Assembly: GCA_012800805.1 (NCBI GenBank)
Contig: JAAZIO010000086.1
Coordinates: 1 to 16,307, forward strand
Direction: 5' to 3'
Length of the DNA stretch: 16,307 nucleotides
Source of the DNA: Clostridiales bacterium
GTDB lineage: Bacteria > Bacillota > Clostridia > Christensenellales > CAG-917
Of this stretch, positions 1 through 5,641 are shown in pieces; position 1 is the first letter of the stretch, and each line of letters begins with the position of its first letter. The notes under the pieces were generated by a model. It made no database searches. It was given only the letters and a program-made list of their open reading frames with translations, and was not told the origin of the DNA. The translations under genes and the position numbers were made by a program.

Positions 1-867
1 GTGGTATTCACCCCGCTTGTAGAGTATCTTATCAAAGCTTTGGGAGACCCCGCAGTTGTCGGAAGTGGCGAGCTTGCTTCGTTCCTTGTCCTTGGCATTA
101 TCTTCTTGGTTATATGTGTTGTTTGCGGTTTTTTCATAAACGAGCCCCCGAAAGATTACAAAGTGGAAGGCTGGGAGCCGAAACCGTCTCCTTCGATTTC
201 AAGACAAAGCTTATCGCCGAAAGAAATGCTCAAAACCTATCAGTTCTATCTTATTACGGTCGCTTTTCTGCTTGCCTGCATGGGCGGCCTTATGATGATA
301 AATTTCGCAAAACCCATAGCGATAGCAAAGGGGATGGCGCAGGCTGCGACAATAGGCGTTATGCTGATTTCACTTTTCAACTCAATCGGCAGGCTTGTTT
401 GGGGCTGGATTTCGGATAAGCTAGGAAGAAAACTTACCATTATAATCCTTCTTTGCGGAACAGCGGTGCTGTCGCTGTTTGTAAACCTCGCAACAGGATA
501 CTTCATCTTTATTCTGATAGGACTTATCGGTTTCTTCTACGGCGGATTCTTAAGCACTTTCCCCTCGCTTACCGCAGACTATTTCGGCCCGAAATACATG
601 GCGTTCAACTACGGTATAGTGCTTTTGGGCTTTGGCGTGGGCGCGGTGGTCTCGTCGTTTATTGCAGGTCACTATAAAAACGTCGCGGCGCAAGACATCA
701 ACCTTATGTTCCCTGCGTTTATCATAGCGGCGGCTGCTGCTGCGGCGGCGCTTATACTGATTGCGGTGTTAAAGCCGCTTAAAAAGAGCGAAGAGATTGT
801 TGCCGAAAACGCCGTAGCCGCTGTTGAGGGCGCGGAGGAAGATAAAAAAGAAGAGGAGAGAGAATAA
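1..867 (+). CDS. OFA-type MFS transporter, C-terminal part (5' end outside window)
   Basis: This is a membrane carrier of the major facilitator superfamily, most like the oxalate/formate antiporter (OFA) group. The visible 288 residues hold about seven hydrophobic segments: one near residues 25-46, then after a charged loop (about 47-75) six more to about residue 258. The loop motif GWISDKLGRK (about 135-144) is the MFS motif-A repeat between helices 8 and 9, and the FYGG...PSLTADYFG stretch (about 179-196) is typical of OFA proteins. The C-terminus is a charged Glu/Lys tail. OFA proteins usually have about 400-430 residues and 12 helices, so roughly the first third lies upstream; the GTG at base 1 is just the window edge, not a start I would defend. 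Substrate is unknown; a small carboxylate is a family-based guess. A perfect hairpin terminator follows the stop. Confidence 0.85.
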   Translation: MVFTPLVEYLIKALGDPAVVGSGELASFLVLGIIFLVICVVCGFFINEPPKDYKVEGWEPKPSPSISRQSLSPKEMLKTYQFYLITVAFLLACMGGLMMINFAKPIAIAKGMAQAATIGVMLISLFNSIGRLVWGWISDKLGRKLTIIILLCGTAVLSLFVNLATGYFIFILIGLIGFFYGGFLSTFPSLTADYFGPKYMAFNYGIVLLGFGVGAVVSSFIAGHYKNVAAQDINLMFPAFIIAAAAAAAALILIAVLKPLKKSEEIVAENAVAAVEGAEEDKKEEERE

Positions 868-900
868 ACTAAAATAAAACTAATAAAGGCGTAAAACTAA

Positions 901-936
901 AAAAGGCGTAAAGTTAACTTTACGCCTTTTAATTTT
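901..936 (+). terminator. Perfect-palindrome terminator after the MFS gene
   Basis: Bases 901-930 form a loopless perfect palindrome (AAAAGGCGTAAAGTT and its exact complement) ending in TTTT and followed by AT-rich DNA. A partial direct copy of the left arm (AAAGGCGTAAAACTAA) lies just before it at about 885-900. The symmetric A and T flanks would let it work in both directions. Confidence 0.8.
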
Positions 937-1039
937 ATTTCCGTTTGGATAAGAATAAAAGCATTTTTTGAACAAGCATTAAATAATAACAGGAAAGTAA
1001 AGAGTAAGCTTTTAAGATAGGTAAGCATCTAAAGCTAAA

Positions 1040-1056
1040 TATAATAAGTTATTATA
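1040..1056. repeat. 17-bp palindrome TATAATAAGTTATTATA, copy 1
   Basis: This is an inverted repeat of two 8-base arms around a single G. An identical copy lies at 1381-1397, a one-mismatch copy at 1195-1211, and a shorter version near 1237-1251. All four lie in the gene-free spacer between two convergent genes. Confidence 0.75.
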
Positions 1057-1229
1057 AGCGGTTAATGCTATATATTATAAAGCAAAAAGTAAGCTTTAAA
1101 AGCATATCGCAAGCGGCTTTTAAGCTGGTTATAAGATAAGCTAATGTAAAAGATAAGCGGCTAAAGCTTGTAAAAAATAAGCGTTAAAGTTAAATATAAT
1201 AAGTTTTTATAATGGCTAAGCAGTTATCA
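1055..1229. repeat. Long imperfect direct repeat, copy 1 (about 175 bp)
   Basis: This block begins with TAAGCGGTTAATGCTA, runs through AAAAGTAAGCTTTAAAA, an AAGCGG box and TAAGCTAATGTAAAAGATAAGCGG, and ends with TAATGGCTAAGCAGTTATCA. The same landmarks recur in the same order at 1274-1415. Copy 1 is longer, mainly because of an additional roughly 23-base stretch around 1171-1194. All frames carry frequent stops, so it is not coding. The sequence is dominated by TAAGC/GCTTA words. Function is unknown. Confidence 0.75.
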
Positions 1230-1273
1230 GACCAGATATAAGTTATTATATAGCGTAAGCAGTAAATTAAAGG

Positions 1274-1415
1274 TAAGCGGTTAATGCTAAATATTAAAAA
1301 GTAAGCTTTAAAACTATATCACAAGCGGTTAATAAGCTTTTAATATAAGCTAATGTAAAAGATAAGCGGTTAATGCTTGATATAATAAGTTATTATAATG
1401 GCTAAGCAGTTATCA
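1274..1415. repeat. Long imperfect direct repeat, copy 2 (about 142 bp)
   Basis: This is the second copy of the block at 1055-1229, separated from it by about 44 bases. It keeps the TAAGCGGTTAATGCTA start, the AAAAGTAAGCTTTAAAA word, TATAAGCTAATGTAAAAG, and the shared end TAATGGCTAAGCAGTTATCA. It contains an exact copy of the 17-bp palindrome (1381-1397). The 15-16 base box TAAGCGGTTAATGCT occurs twice inside (1274, 1363), with related boxes at 1022, 1055 and 1154. The whole 931-1471 interval holds no credible gene. Confidence 0.75.
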
Positions 1416-1462
1416 AAAAAATAATTTGTTAAATAATATAGTATATAATTTAACTATATAAT

Positions 1463-1491
1463 AATAAAACAAAACCGCAAGAGTGCGGTTT
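1463..1491 (-). terminator. Terminator of the small membrane protein gene
   Basis: An 8-bp stem (AAACCGCA at 1472-1479 with TGCGGTTT at 1484-1491) around the loop AGAG overlaps the stop codon of the minus-strand gene. Read on the minus strand it is followed by TTGTTTTATTATT. It faces the terminator at 901-936 across the repeat spacer. Confidence 0.8.
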
Positions 1492-1780
1492 AATTTTTGT
1501 CTTTTTTCTCTTTAAGTTTTTTTAACTCTGCCTCCAGAATTTTTATTTGCTCGTCTATCGGCGGCTCTTCATCTTTAAGTTTTTTCCTTATCTTTTCGTC
1601 GGTCACCATGCTGATTATAAGCTGGAATAAAAGCAGGACGGCAAGAGATATAAAAGTCGCCGCTACGCCGATTTTTGCGGTTCTAGGAACAGCGACAAAC
1701 CACAAAACAATCATGCATACCGCAGCCGCGCAAGACAGCGCAAGCGTTATAAAAAATAGCGTATCGCGGACTTTTTTCAT
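1490..1780 (-). CDS. Small two-span membrane protein with charged C-terminal helix
   Basis: I do not recognise a family. The 96-residue product has a short basic N-terminus, two hydrophobic segments (about residues 8-28 and 38-60), then a strongly charged tail (about 63-96, rich in Lys, Glu and Leu) that should form an amphipathic helix or coiled coil. The tail is expected on the cytoplasmic side given two spans and a basic N-terminus. A near-consensus promoter lies directly upstream, its -10 box only 6 bases from the ATG, and I see no Shine-Dalgarno sequence, so the message is probably leaderless. A terminator overlaps the stop codon, so this is a monocistronic unit. It is divergent from the sigma factor gene, which may hint at a shared context but proves nothing. 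Confidence 0.7.
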   Translation of the reverse strand: MKKVRDTLFFITLALSCAAAVCMIVLWFVAVPRTAKIGVAATFISLAVLLLFQLIISMVTDEKIRKKLKDEEPPIDEQIKILEAELKKLKEKKDKN

Positions 1781-1786
1781 AATAAA

Positions 1787-1815
1787 ATTCTATCTTAAAT
1801 TACAGGGCGTGTCAA
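1787..1815 (-). promoter_or_regulatory. Sigma-A-type promoter for the 1780- gene
   Basis: Read on the minus strand: TTGACA (1815-1810), a 17-base spacer, TAGAAT (1792-1787). The expected start site, 7 bases past the -10 box, coincides with the A of the ATG at 1780. Confidence 0.8.
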
Positions 1816-1834
1816 TGTTATTATTCTGCCCGTC

Positions 1835-1863
1835 TTTACAAGGTTTATAATAAAGGATATTAT
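1835..1863 (+). promoter_or_regulatory. Sigma-A-type promoter for the sigma factor gene
   Basis: TTTACA (1835-1840), a 17-base spacer and TATTAT (1858-1863) predict a start near 1870 and a leader of about 28 bases. Its -35 box lies 19 bases from the -35 box of the divergent promoter at 1787-1815. Confidence 0.6.
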
Positions 1864-1897
1864 ATTAAAAAACAATCATAATAAAATATCGGTGTAA

Positions 1898-2437
1898 ATG
1901 GACAAAAGCGAACTCGATTATTACATGACGCTTTTAAGGCGCGGAGATGAAACGGCGTTTGAGATTATCTACGAAAAAACAAAACGCGGCCTCTTTGCGT
2001 TCATTTTGTCCTATTGCAAAAACTACCACACAGCGGAAGACCTAATGCAATCCACTTATATAAAGCTAAGGTCGTCAATAGACAGCTATAAACCAGGCTC
2101 CAACGCGGGGGCATGGCTGTTTACCATAGCTAAAAACCTCACAATCAATGAGGTGAAAAAAAACAGGAGGGAAGTGTCGTCCGATTTCAGCGAAAAGGAA
2201 AACCAATTCGGCGAATACAATATGGACGAAAATCTGACCAGCCCTCTTTTGAAAACCATGCGGGAGAATCTGAACGAAACCGAGCTTAGAATTGTCCTGC
2301 TCTATCTTGTATCGGGCTTTAAACACCGCGAGATAGCCCAGATGCTTGAAAAACCGCTGGGAACCGTGCTTTGGTCATACAGAAACGCTATCGGCAAAAT
2401 CAAAAAGGCTTTGGAGGCGGAAGAGAATGAAAATTAG
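1898..2437 (+). CDS. RNA polymerase sigma factor, sigma-70/ECF type
   Basis: This is a small alternative sigma factor that would redirect RNA polymerase to a specific promoter set. The 179-residue length fits two-domain ECF sigma factors. Region 2 spans about residues 15-90 (DETAFEIIYEKTKRGLFAFI, then HTAEDLMQSTYIKL, then GAWLFTIAKNLTINEVKKNRR, the usual core-binding and -10 recognition helices). Region 4 spans about 125-175, with a helix-turn-helix ending KHREIAQMLEKPLGTVLWSY that should contact the -35 element. The ATG has only a weak ribosome binding site upstream. The gene overlaps the next one by 11 bases, the classic arrangement of an ECF sigma factor with its membrane-bound inhibitor. 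The specific ECF group and signal cannot be told from sequence alone. Confidence 0.88.
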   Translation: MDKSELDYYMTLLRRGDETAFEIIYEKTKRGLFAFILSYCKNYHTAEDLMQSTYIKLRSSIDSYKPGSNAGAWLFTIAKNLTINEVKKNRREVSSDFSEKENQFGEYNMDENLTSPLLKTMRENLNETELRIVLLYLVSGFKHREIAQMLEKPLGTVLWSYRNAIGKIKKALEAEENEN

Positions 2438-2720
2438 AGAACTCAAAAAAAAGCTAAACCACGAAACTGAACAAATCGTGCCAGATGTTCTCCACAAAGT
2501 TAAAAAGGTGCCCATAAACGGCATGCTTAACGCCGAAACCCCCACGCAAATTTTCAGGCGCAAGCTGCTTGTTCTTTTGATTGTCCCCATGATTATCGCC
2601 TTTATAAGCCTAATCGTTGTCGTAACCGCCTTTGCAGTAAGACAAAAACCCGCATCCGATGCCAAACCGAATAATTATATAAAATCCTTTACTTGTTTGG
2701 AGACATCAAATAAAACATAA
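2427..2720 (+). CDS. Short single-span membrane protein, candidate anti-sigma factor
   Basis: The start is the ATG at 2427, preceded by GGAGGCGGAAGAG inside the sigma gene; reading begins 11 bases before the sigma stop codon. The 97-residue product has a charged cytoplasmic part (about 1-47, including TEQIVPDVLHKVKKVPI, which resembles the sigma-binding ends of clostridial anti-sigma proteins), one hydrophobic span (about 48-71), and only about 26 residues outside. Position, overlap and topology suggest it holds the sigma factor at the membrane. I see no zinc-binding HxxxCxxC motif, so it is not a ZAS-type inhibitor. The near absence of an external sensor domain is odd: related proteins usually carry a large one. 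The stop codon abuts the tRNA terminator hairpin. The role is inferred from context. Confidence 0.65.
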   Translation: MKIRELKKKLNHETEQIVPDVLHKVKKVPINGMLNAETPTQIFRRKLLVLLIVPMIIAFISLIVVVTAFAVRQKPASDAKPNNYIKSFTCLETSNKT

Positions 2721-2743
2721 AAGCCGCGATTTCTCGCGGCTTT
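2708..2743 (-). terminator. Terminator hairpin of tRNA-Ser, abutting the anti-sigma gene stop
   Basis: The stem AAAGCCGCG (2720-2728) pairs with CGCGGCTTT (2735-2743) around a 6-base loop. On the minus strand it is followed by a T-rich run (TTTTATGTTTTA), fitting termination of the tRNA transcript. On the plus strand the T-run is only three bases, so it is a poorer terminator for the sigma operon. It begins at the last base of the stop codon at 2720 and ends at the encoded CCA of the tRNA. Confidence 0.75.
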
Positions 2744-2833
2744 GGCGGAGAAGCCGGGATTTGAACCCGGGCTACGCTTTCACGTACTACTCCCTTAGCA
2801 GGGGAGCCCCTTCGGCCTCTTGGGTACTTCTCC
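2743..2833 (-). tRNA. tRNA-Ser (anticodon GCU)
   Basis: On the minus strand the acceptor arms GGAGAAG and CTTCTCC pair, discriminator G is followed by an encoded CCA (2745-2743), and the T arm is CCGGG-TTCAAAT-CCCGG. The anticodon arm is CTCCC-CTGCTAA-GGGAG, giving anticodon GCT at 2799-2797. A long class II variable arm with a TACG/CGTA stem is as expected for serine. It should read AGC and AGU codons. It has its own promoter and terminator. Confidence 0.97.
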
Positions 2834-2853
2834 AATATATAAAGAACGTTAGT

Positions 2854-2882
2854 ATAATAGCAGTTTTGTAAGCTTTAGTCAA
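2854..2882 (-). promoter_or_regulatory. Strong promoter for tRNA-Ser
   Basis: On the minus strand: TTGACT (2882-2877), a 17-base spacer and TATTAT (2859-2854). The predicted start near 2847 gives a roughly 13-base 5' leader before the mature tRNA. Confidence 0.85.
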
Positions 2883-3444
2883 GTGGTTGCGTTAAGTTGA
2901 ACGGCCGGCTGTGAATGGTATTTTTTATAATAAACCGCTCATATAACGCCTTTTTATCTTTAAAAAATAAAGCCAAATAAAAGACCTTGTTTTAAATGGT
3001 TTGACTTAATTAAAAATTTTATTCTAAGATTTATGGCGAATTTAATGTGGAATTAAAGATTATAAAAATTGACGCTTGGCGGCGGTAATTTTGGTTTATT
3101 ATATTTTCGCCGCTTTATTTTAAGCCTTATATGTTTACCGTTAAATTGTTTATAGCTTTTAGTAAAGAGCAAAGACAATTAATCATACGCATATCTTGCG
3201 GCTGTGATAGTTTCTTTTGAAGTTTCAAAGTTTAAATTTTGTTATGGCGTTATTTATAATTTCTCAGATTTACACGCCATTTTTTTGTTTTAACCGTAAA
3301 CAGTAATAGAATTTAGTATTGAATGATAGGCGAAATCATACAAAAAATTTTATAGGCAAATAAACAGTTATTATATTTAATATCCAGCGAACAGGCTTAT
3401 ATGTTAATTCATAAAAGCGGCAAAATGGTAAAGATAATTTTTTG
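2883..3444. other. Gene-free AT-rich stretch with two long-loop inverted repeats
   Basis: I find no convincing protein gene in this stretch of about 560 bases. Two hairpin candidates stand out: GCGGCG (3079-3084) with CGCCGC (3108-3113), and ATGGCGT (3244-3250) with ACGCCAT (3274-3280), each with a 23-base AT-rich loop. The second is followed by TTTTTTGTTTT, which would make it a plus-strand terminator, although no gene ends there. A TATAAT at 2926-2931 lacks a matching -35 box. Confidence 0.5.
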
Positions 3445-3472
3445 TTGTGTCATAGTAAAAATCGGGTAAAAT
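3445..3472 (+). promoter_or_regulatory. Possible promoter of the lipoprotein gene
   Basis: TTGTGT (3445-3450), a 16-base spacer and TAAAAT (3467-3472) would start transcription near 3479, two bases before the preferred ATG at 3481. The boxes are imperfect, so this is tentative. Confidence 0.35.
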
Positions 3473-3480
3473 ATAAGTGT

Positions 3481-5058
3481 ATGAAAGGTGTCGGATTTTA
3501 TAAAGCAATAAAGACCGTTGCGGTTGCTCTTGCTCTTGCGGCTGTTTTGGCGGCGTTTTTCGGCTGCGTCAAAGATGCGGAACCGCCTTTGTCTCCTACT
3601 ATTAACGATACGATAAAGTGGCCGCTAAGCCTTTTGCCCGACGAGTTTTTACCTCTTAAAGGCTTTAACGGGGCGGAGGAAGCATATTCCTCGGGCGTAA
3701 AAAGATACACCATGTTTTACGCCCAGGACGTTTCGGATAAGTTTGCCGCCGCGCTGGAGGCTCTTGAAAAAGCGGGATATCAAAGAAACGGCAACACTTT
3801 CACAAACGGCGGGCAAACTTATACCGTTACGCACAGCACGGTGGGCGAAAGGCAGTCGGTTACGGTATCGTTCCCTTATGACTATTACCTGGGCGCGCTC
3901 CCTGAGGAAATGGCAAGCCTTCCTCTTTTTAACGGCAGGCTGAAAGAAGAGCCCAAATCTTATAACAGCGGCGAATACCAAAGCGCCTCCAATAACTCCG
4001 TTTGGGTGACGGGCCATTACTTTAACGTCAGCGAAGACGAGGCGATGGTTTATTCCAAATTCATTGAAATCAACGGCTACACCGCGGGCGTTGAGGCCGG
4101 CGGAGTAAAGCTTTATATAATTTTAGATCAAAACAACTCGGGGATAAACGGCGAAATATTCGTCACTTATACAATGAGCGGCATACCAAACGAGTTTAAA
4201 TACAACAGAATGGTTGCGGCGCTTGAAAATTTCGACTATGAGCTGAAGACAAACCCTCTGCCCGAGCTGGATAAGGCATACTATTCCTGGGTAAACTGGG
4301 GTCTTGACCTTTTCCACGCAAGCGGAATGCTCCCCAATCCCGAAGAGATATATCCAAACGCCAAAGTCGCGGGCTATGACTTTTACCGCAACGAGAACGC
4401 AGGGGGCAACGGCAGCATTTATTGCTTTAACGTAACCATTGACGGAATGACAAAGCTTGAAACAAAGCTTTATTTGGAAAGTTTAATGGAGCTGGGCTGG
4501 GAAGTGGACGAGCTGTCGGGGCTTGGTTATAAAACCGTGGACGAAGCGTTTGACATACAAAACAACGCCTCCGCCACCATCGAGCTTAAGTGGAGACATC
4601 TTTATGCCGTCTGCGAGTGGACTTTTGCCGAAAACGGCGGCAGATTCACCATAAGCGCGGAGCGTTCGCTGAAAGACTTCTCCGACGAGCTGCTTTTAAA
4701 GTGCGGCAACTATGAGATTGAATACACCTTCGACGGGCAAACCTACACGGCAACCGCAAACGATTATAATTATGTAAGGTCGGAAAACGGAAAAGACACT
4801 GTTGAGCGTTGTCCCATATTTGAAACGCATGGCTTTGGCGACGCTTTCTCCGCCCACATTTACGCAAGAGGAGGCCCCCAAGGGCATCTTTTTACCAAAA
4901 CGGGCGAGGAGAATTATCTTGGCAGGACGGTGGAGATATATATGTTTGCCGAAAACGACAACATTTATCTGTATTATGTCGATAAAGAGCTTGACATTAC
5001 GCTTAAACATGTGGACAATCAAATTGTGAGGTTTGAAGTCAAAAAACTGGATATTTAG
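3481..5058 (+). CDS. Large secreted lipoprotein with degenerate internal modules
   Basis: I do not recognise a family. I prefer the ATG at 3481 over an upstream in-frame TTG at 3442, because it places a classic lipoprotein signal at the N-terminus: basic start, hydrophobic core (about residues 12-27) and a lipobox ending FFG-C29. The mature 497-residue protein should be lipid-anchored outside the cytoplasmic membrane. Three stretches look alike: about 50-132, 135-235 and 285-385. Each has an LP-containing lead, an aromatic strand leading into a helix ending near Gly-Tyr/Trp (YAQDVSDKF...KAGY, FNVSEDEAM...INGY, FNVTIDGMT...ELGW), then strands. The tail (about 405-525) is Tyr-rich and probably beta-strand. 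No catalytic motif is visible, so binding or an envelope role is a guess. No strong Shine-Dalgarno precedes the start, and no terminator follows. Confidence 0.75.
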   Translation: MKGVGFYKAIKTVAVALALAAVLAAFFGCVKDAEPPLSPTINDTIKWPLSLLPDEFLPLKGFNGAEEAYSSGVKRYTMFYAQDVSDKFAAALEALEKAGYQRNGNTFTNGGQTYTVTHSTVGERQSVTVSFPYDYYLGALPEEMASLPLFNGRLKEEPKSYNSGEYQSASNNSVWVTGHYFNVSEDEAMVYSKFIEINGYTAGVEAGGVKLYIILDQNNSGINGEIFVTYTMSGIPNEFKYNRMVAALENFDYELKTNPLPELDKAYYSWVNWGLDLFHASGMLPNPEEIYPNAKVAGYDFYRNENAGGNGSIYCFNVTIDGMTKLETKLYLESLMELGWEVDELSGLGYKTVDEAFDIQNNASATIELKWRHLYAVCEWTFAENGGRFTISAERSLKDFSDELLLKCGNYEIEYTFDGQTYTATANDYNYVRSENGKDTVERCPIFETHGFGDAFSAHIYARGGPQGHLFTKTGEENYLGRTVEIYMFAENDNIYLYYVDKELDITLKHVDNQIVRFEVKKLDI

Positions 5059-5080
5059 GCTTAAAATACTCTTTGTTTGC

Positions 5081-5109
5081 TTGTTTTTGTAAAATATATA
5101 TTATATAAT
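5081..5109 (+). promoter_or_regulatory. Promoter of the SCP2-like/alcohol dehydrogenase operon
   Basis: TTGTTT (5081-5086), a 17-base spacer and a perfect TATAAT (5104-5109) predict a start near 5116 and a leader of about 21 bases, which includes the ribosome binding site at 5123-5130. Confidence 0.6.
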
Positions 5110-5136
5110 GTTCATACTAAAGTAAGAGGATACGAT

Positions 5137-5631
5137 ATGGAAAAGAAGAAAGCTAACAAGCGCTTTAAGAGGGGGCTTGTGGGCGTGGTAATGACGCTGC
5201 TTGGCAAAGGTATCCGCTATGCCTATAAAGTTGATGAGAGGGTCAAGGCGGAAATCGACAGCCTCGGCGACAACTGCACGATAAAGATTACTGTCGCTCC
5301 CGTCGGCCCGTCGCTGCTTTTCGGAAAAGCCGACGGCAAGATTTTCTCAAAGCGTTGCGACTACGATACACCCGCCGATATAGTAATGTCATTTAAAGGA
5401 GTCGAAGGCGCGCTTCTAATGTTCACGGGAAGAATGGGCCTCGGCGAAGGTTACGCCCAGCACCGCTTCACCATTAAAGGCGACCTTTACAAAGTTATGG
5501 CTATCACGCGCATCATGAGCTACGTTGAAAGCGAAATGTTCCCCAAGTTCATCACAAAGAAAATCATGAATCCCGTCCCCAAGAGAGCGGTAAATATGCT
5601 CCGCTTCTATTTGGGAATGCTTTTCATTTAA
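5137..5631 (+). CDS. SCP2-like (sterol carrier fold) lipid-binding protein
   Basis: The ATG at 5137 is chosen because TAAGAGGA (5123-5130) sits 6 bases upstream. The 164-residue protein resembles the SCP2 fold: a strand pair (TIKITVAPVGPSLLF), then ADIVMSFKGVEGALLMFTGR (about 83-102) and the hallmark-like HRFTIKGDLYKVMAITRIM (about 112-130), matching the family pattern of a small G-rich helix region followed by x-GD-x helix. In this fold a hydrophobic tunnel binds acyl or sterol-like lipids. There is no signal peptide; the N-terminus is Lys/Arg-rich and may touch membranes. It is directly followed by the iron-dependent alcohol dehydrogenase, whose ribosome binding site begins at the last base of this stop codon, so the two are probably co-translated. 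A link to long-chain alcohol or aldehyde metabolism is inference. Confidence 0.65.
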   Translation: MEKKKANKRFKRGLVGVVMTLLGKGIRYAYKVDERVKAEIDSLGDNCTIKITVAPVGPSLLFGKADGKIFSKRCDYDTPADIVMSFKGVEGALLMFTGRMGLGEGYAQHRFTIKGDLYKVMAITRIMSYVESEMFPKFITKKIMNPVPKRAVNMLRFYLGMLFI

Positions 5632-5641
5632 AGGAGTCACT

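Noticed and set aside
931..1471. CRISPR array or replication origin in the repeat spacer
   Set aside because: The repeats are degenerate and irregularly spaced with no unique spacers, there are no cas genes, and no TTATCCACA-type DnaA boxes are seen.
1497..1850. Plus-strand open frame opposite the small membrane protein
   Set aside because: It is a shadow of the minus-strand gene, runs through its terminator-side DNA and promoters, and has no ribosome binding site.
3442..3480. TTG at 3442 as the lipoprotein start
   Set aside because: It would put 13 extra polar residues before the signal peptide and lies within the likely promoter; the ATG at 3481 gives a standard lipoprotein signal.
5077..5136. 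Upstream in-frame start at 5077 for the SCP2-like protein
   Set aside because: It overlaps the predicted promoter boxes; the ATG at 5137 has a proper ribosome binding site 6 bases upstream.
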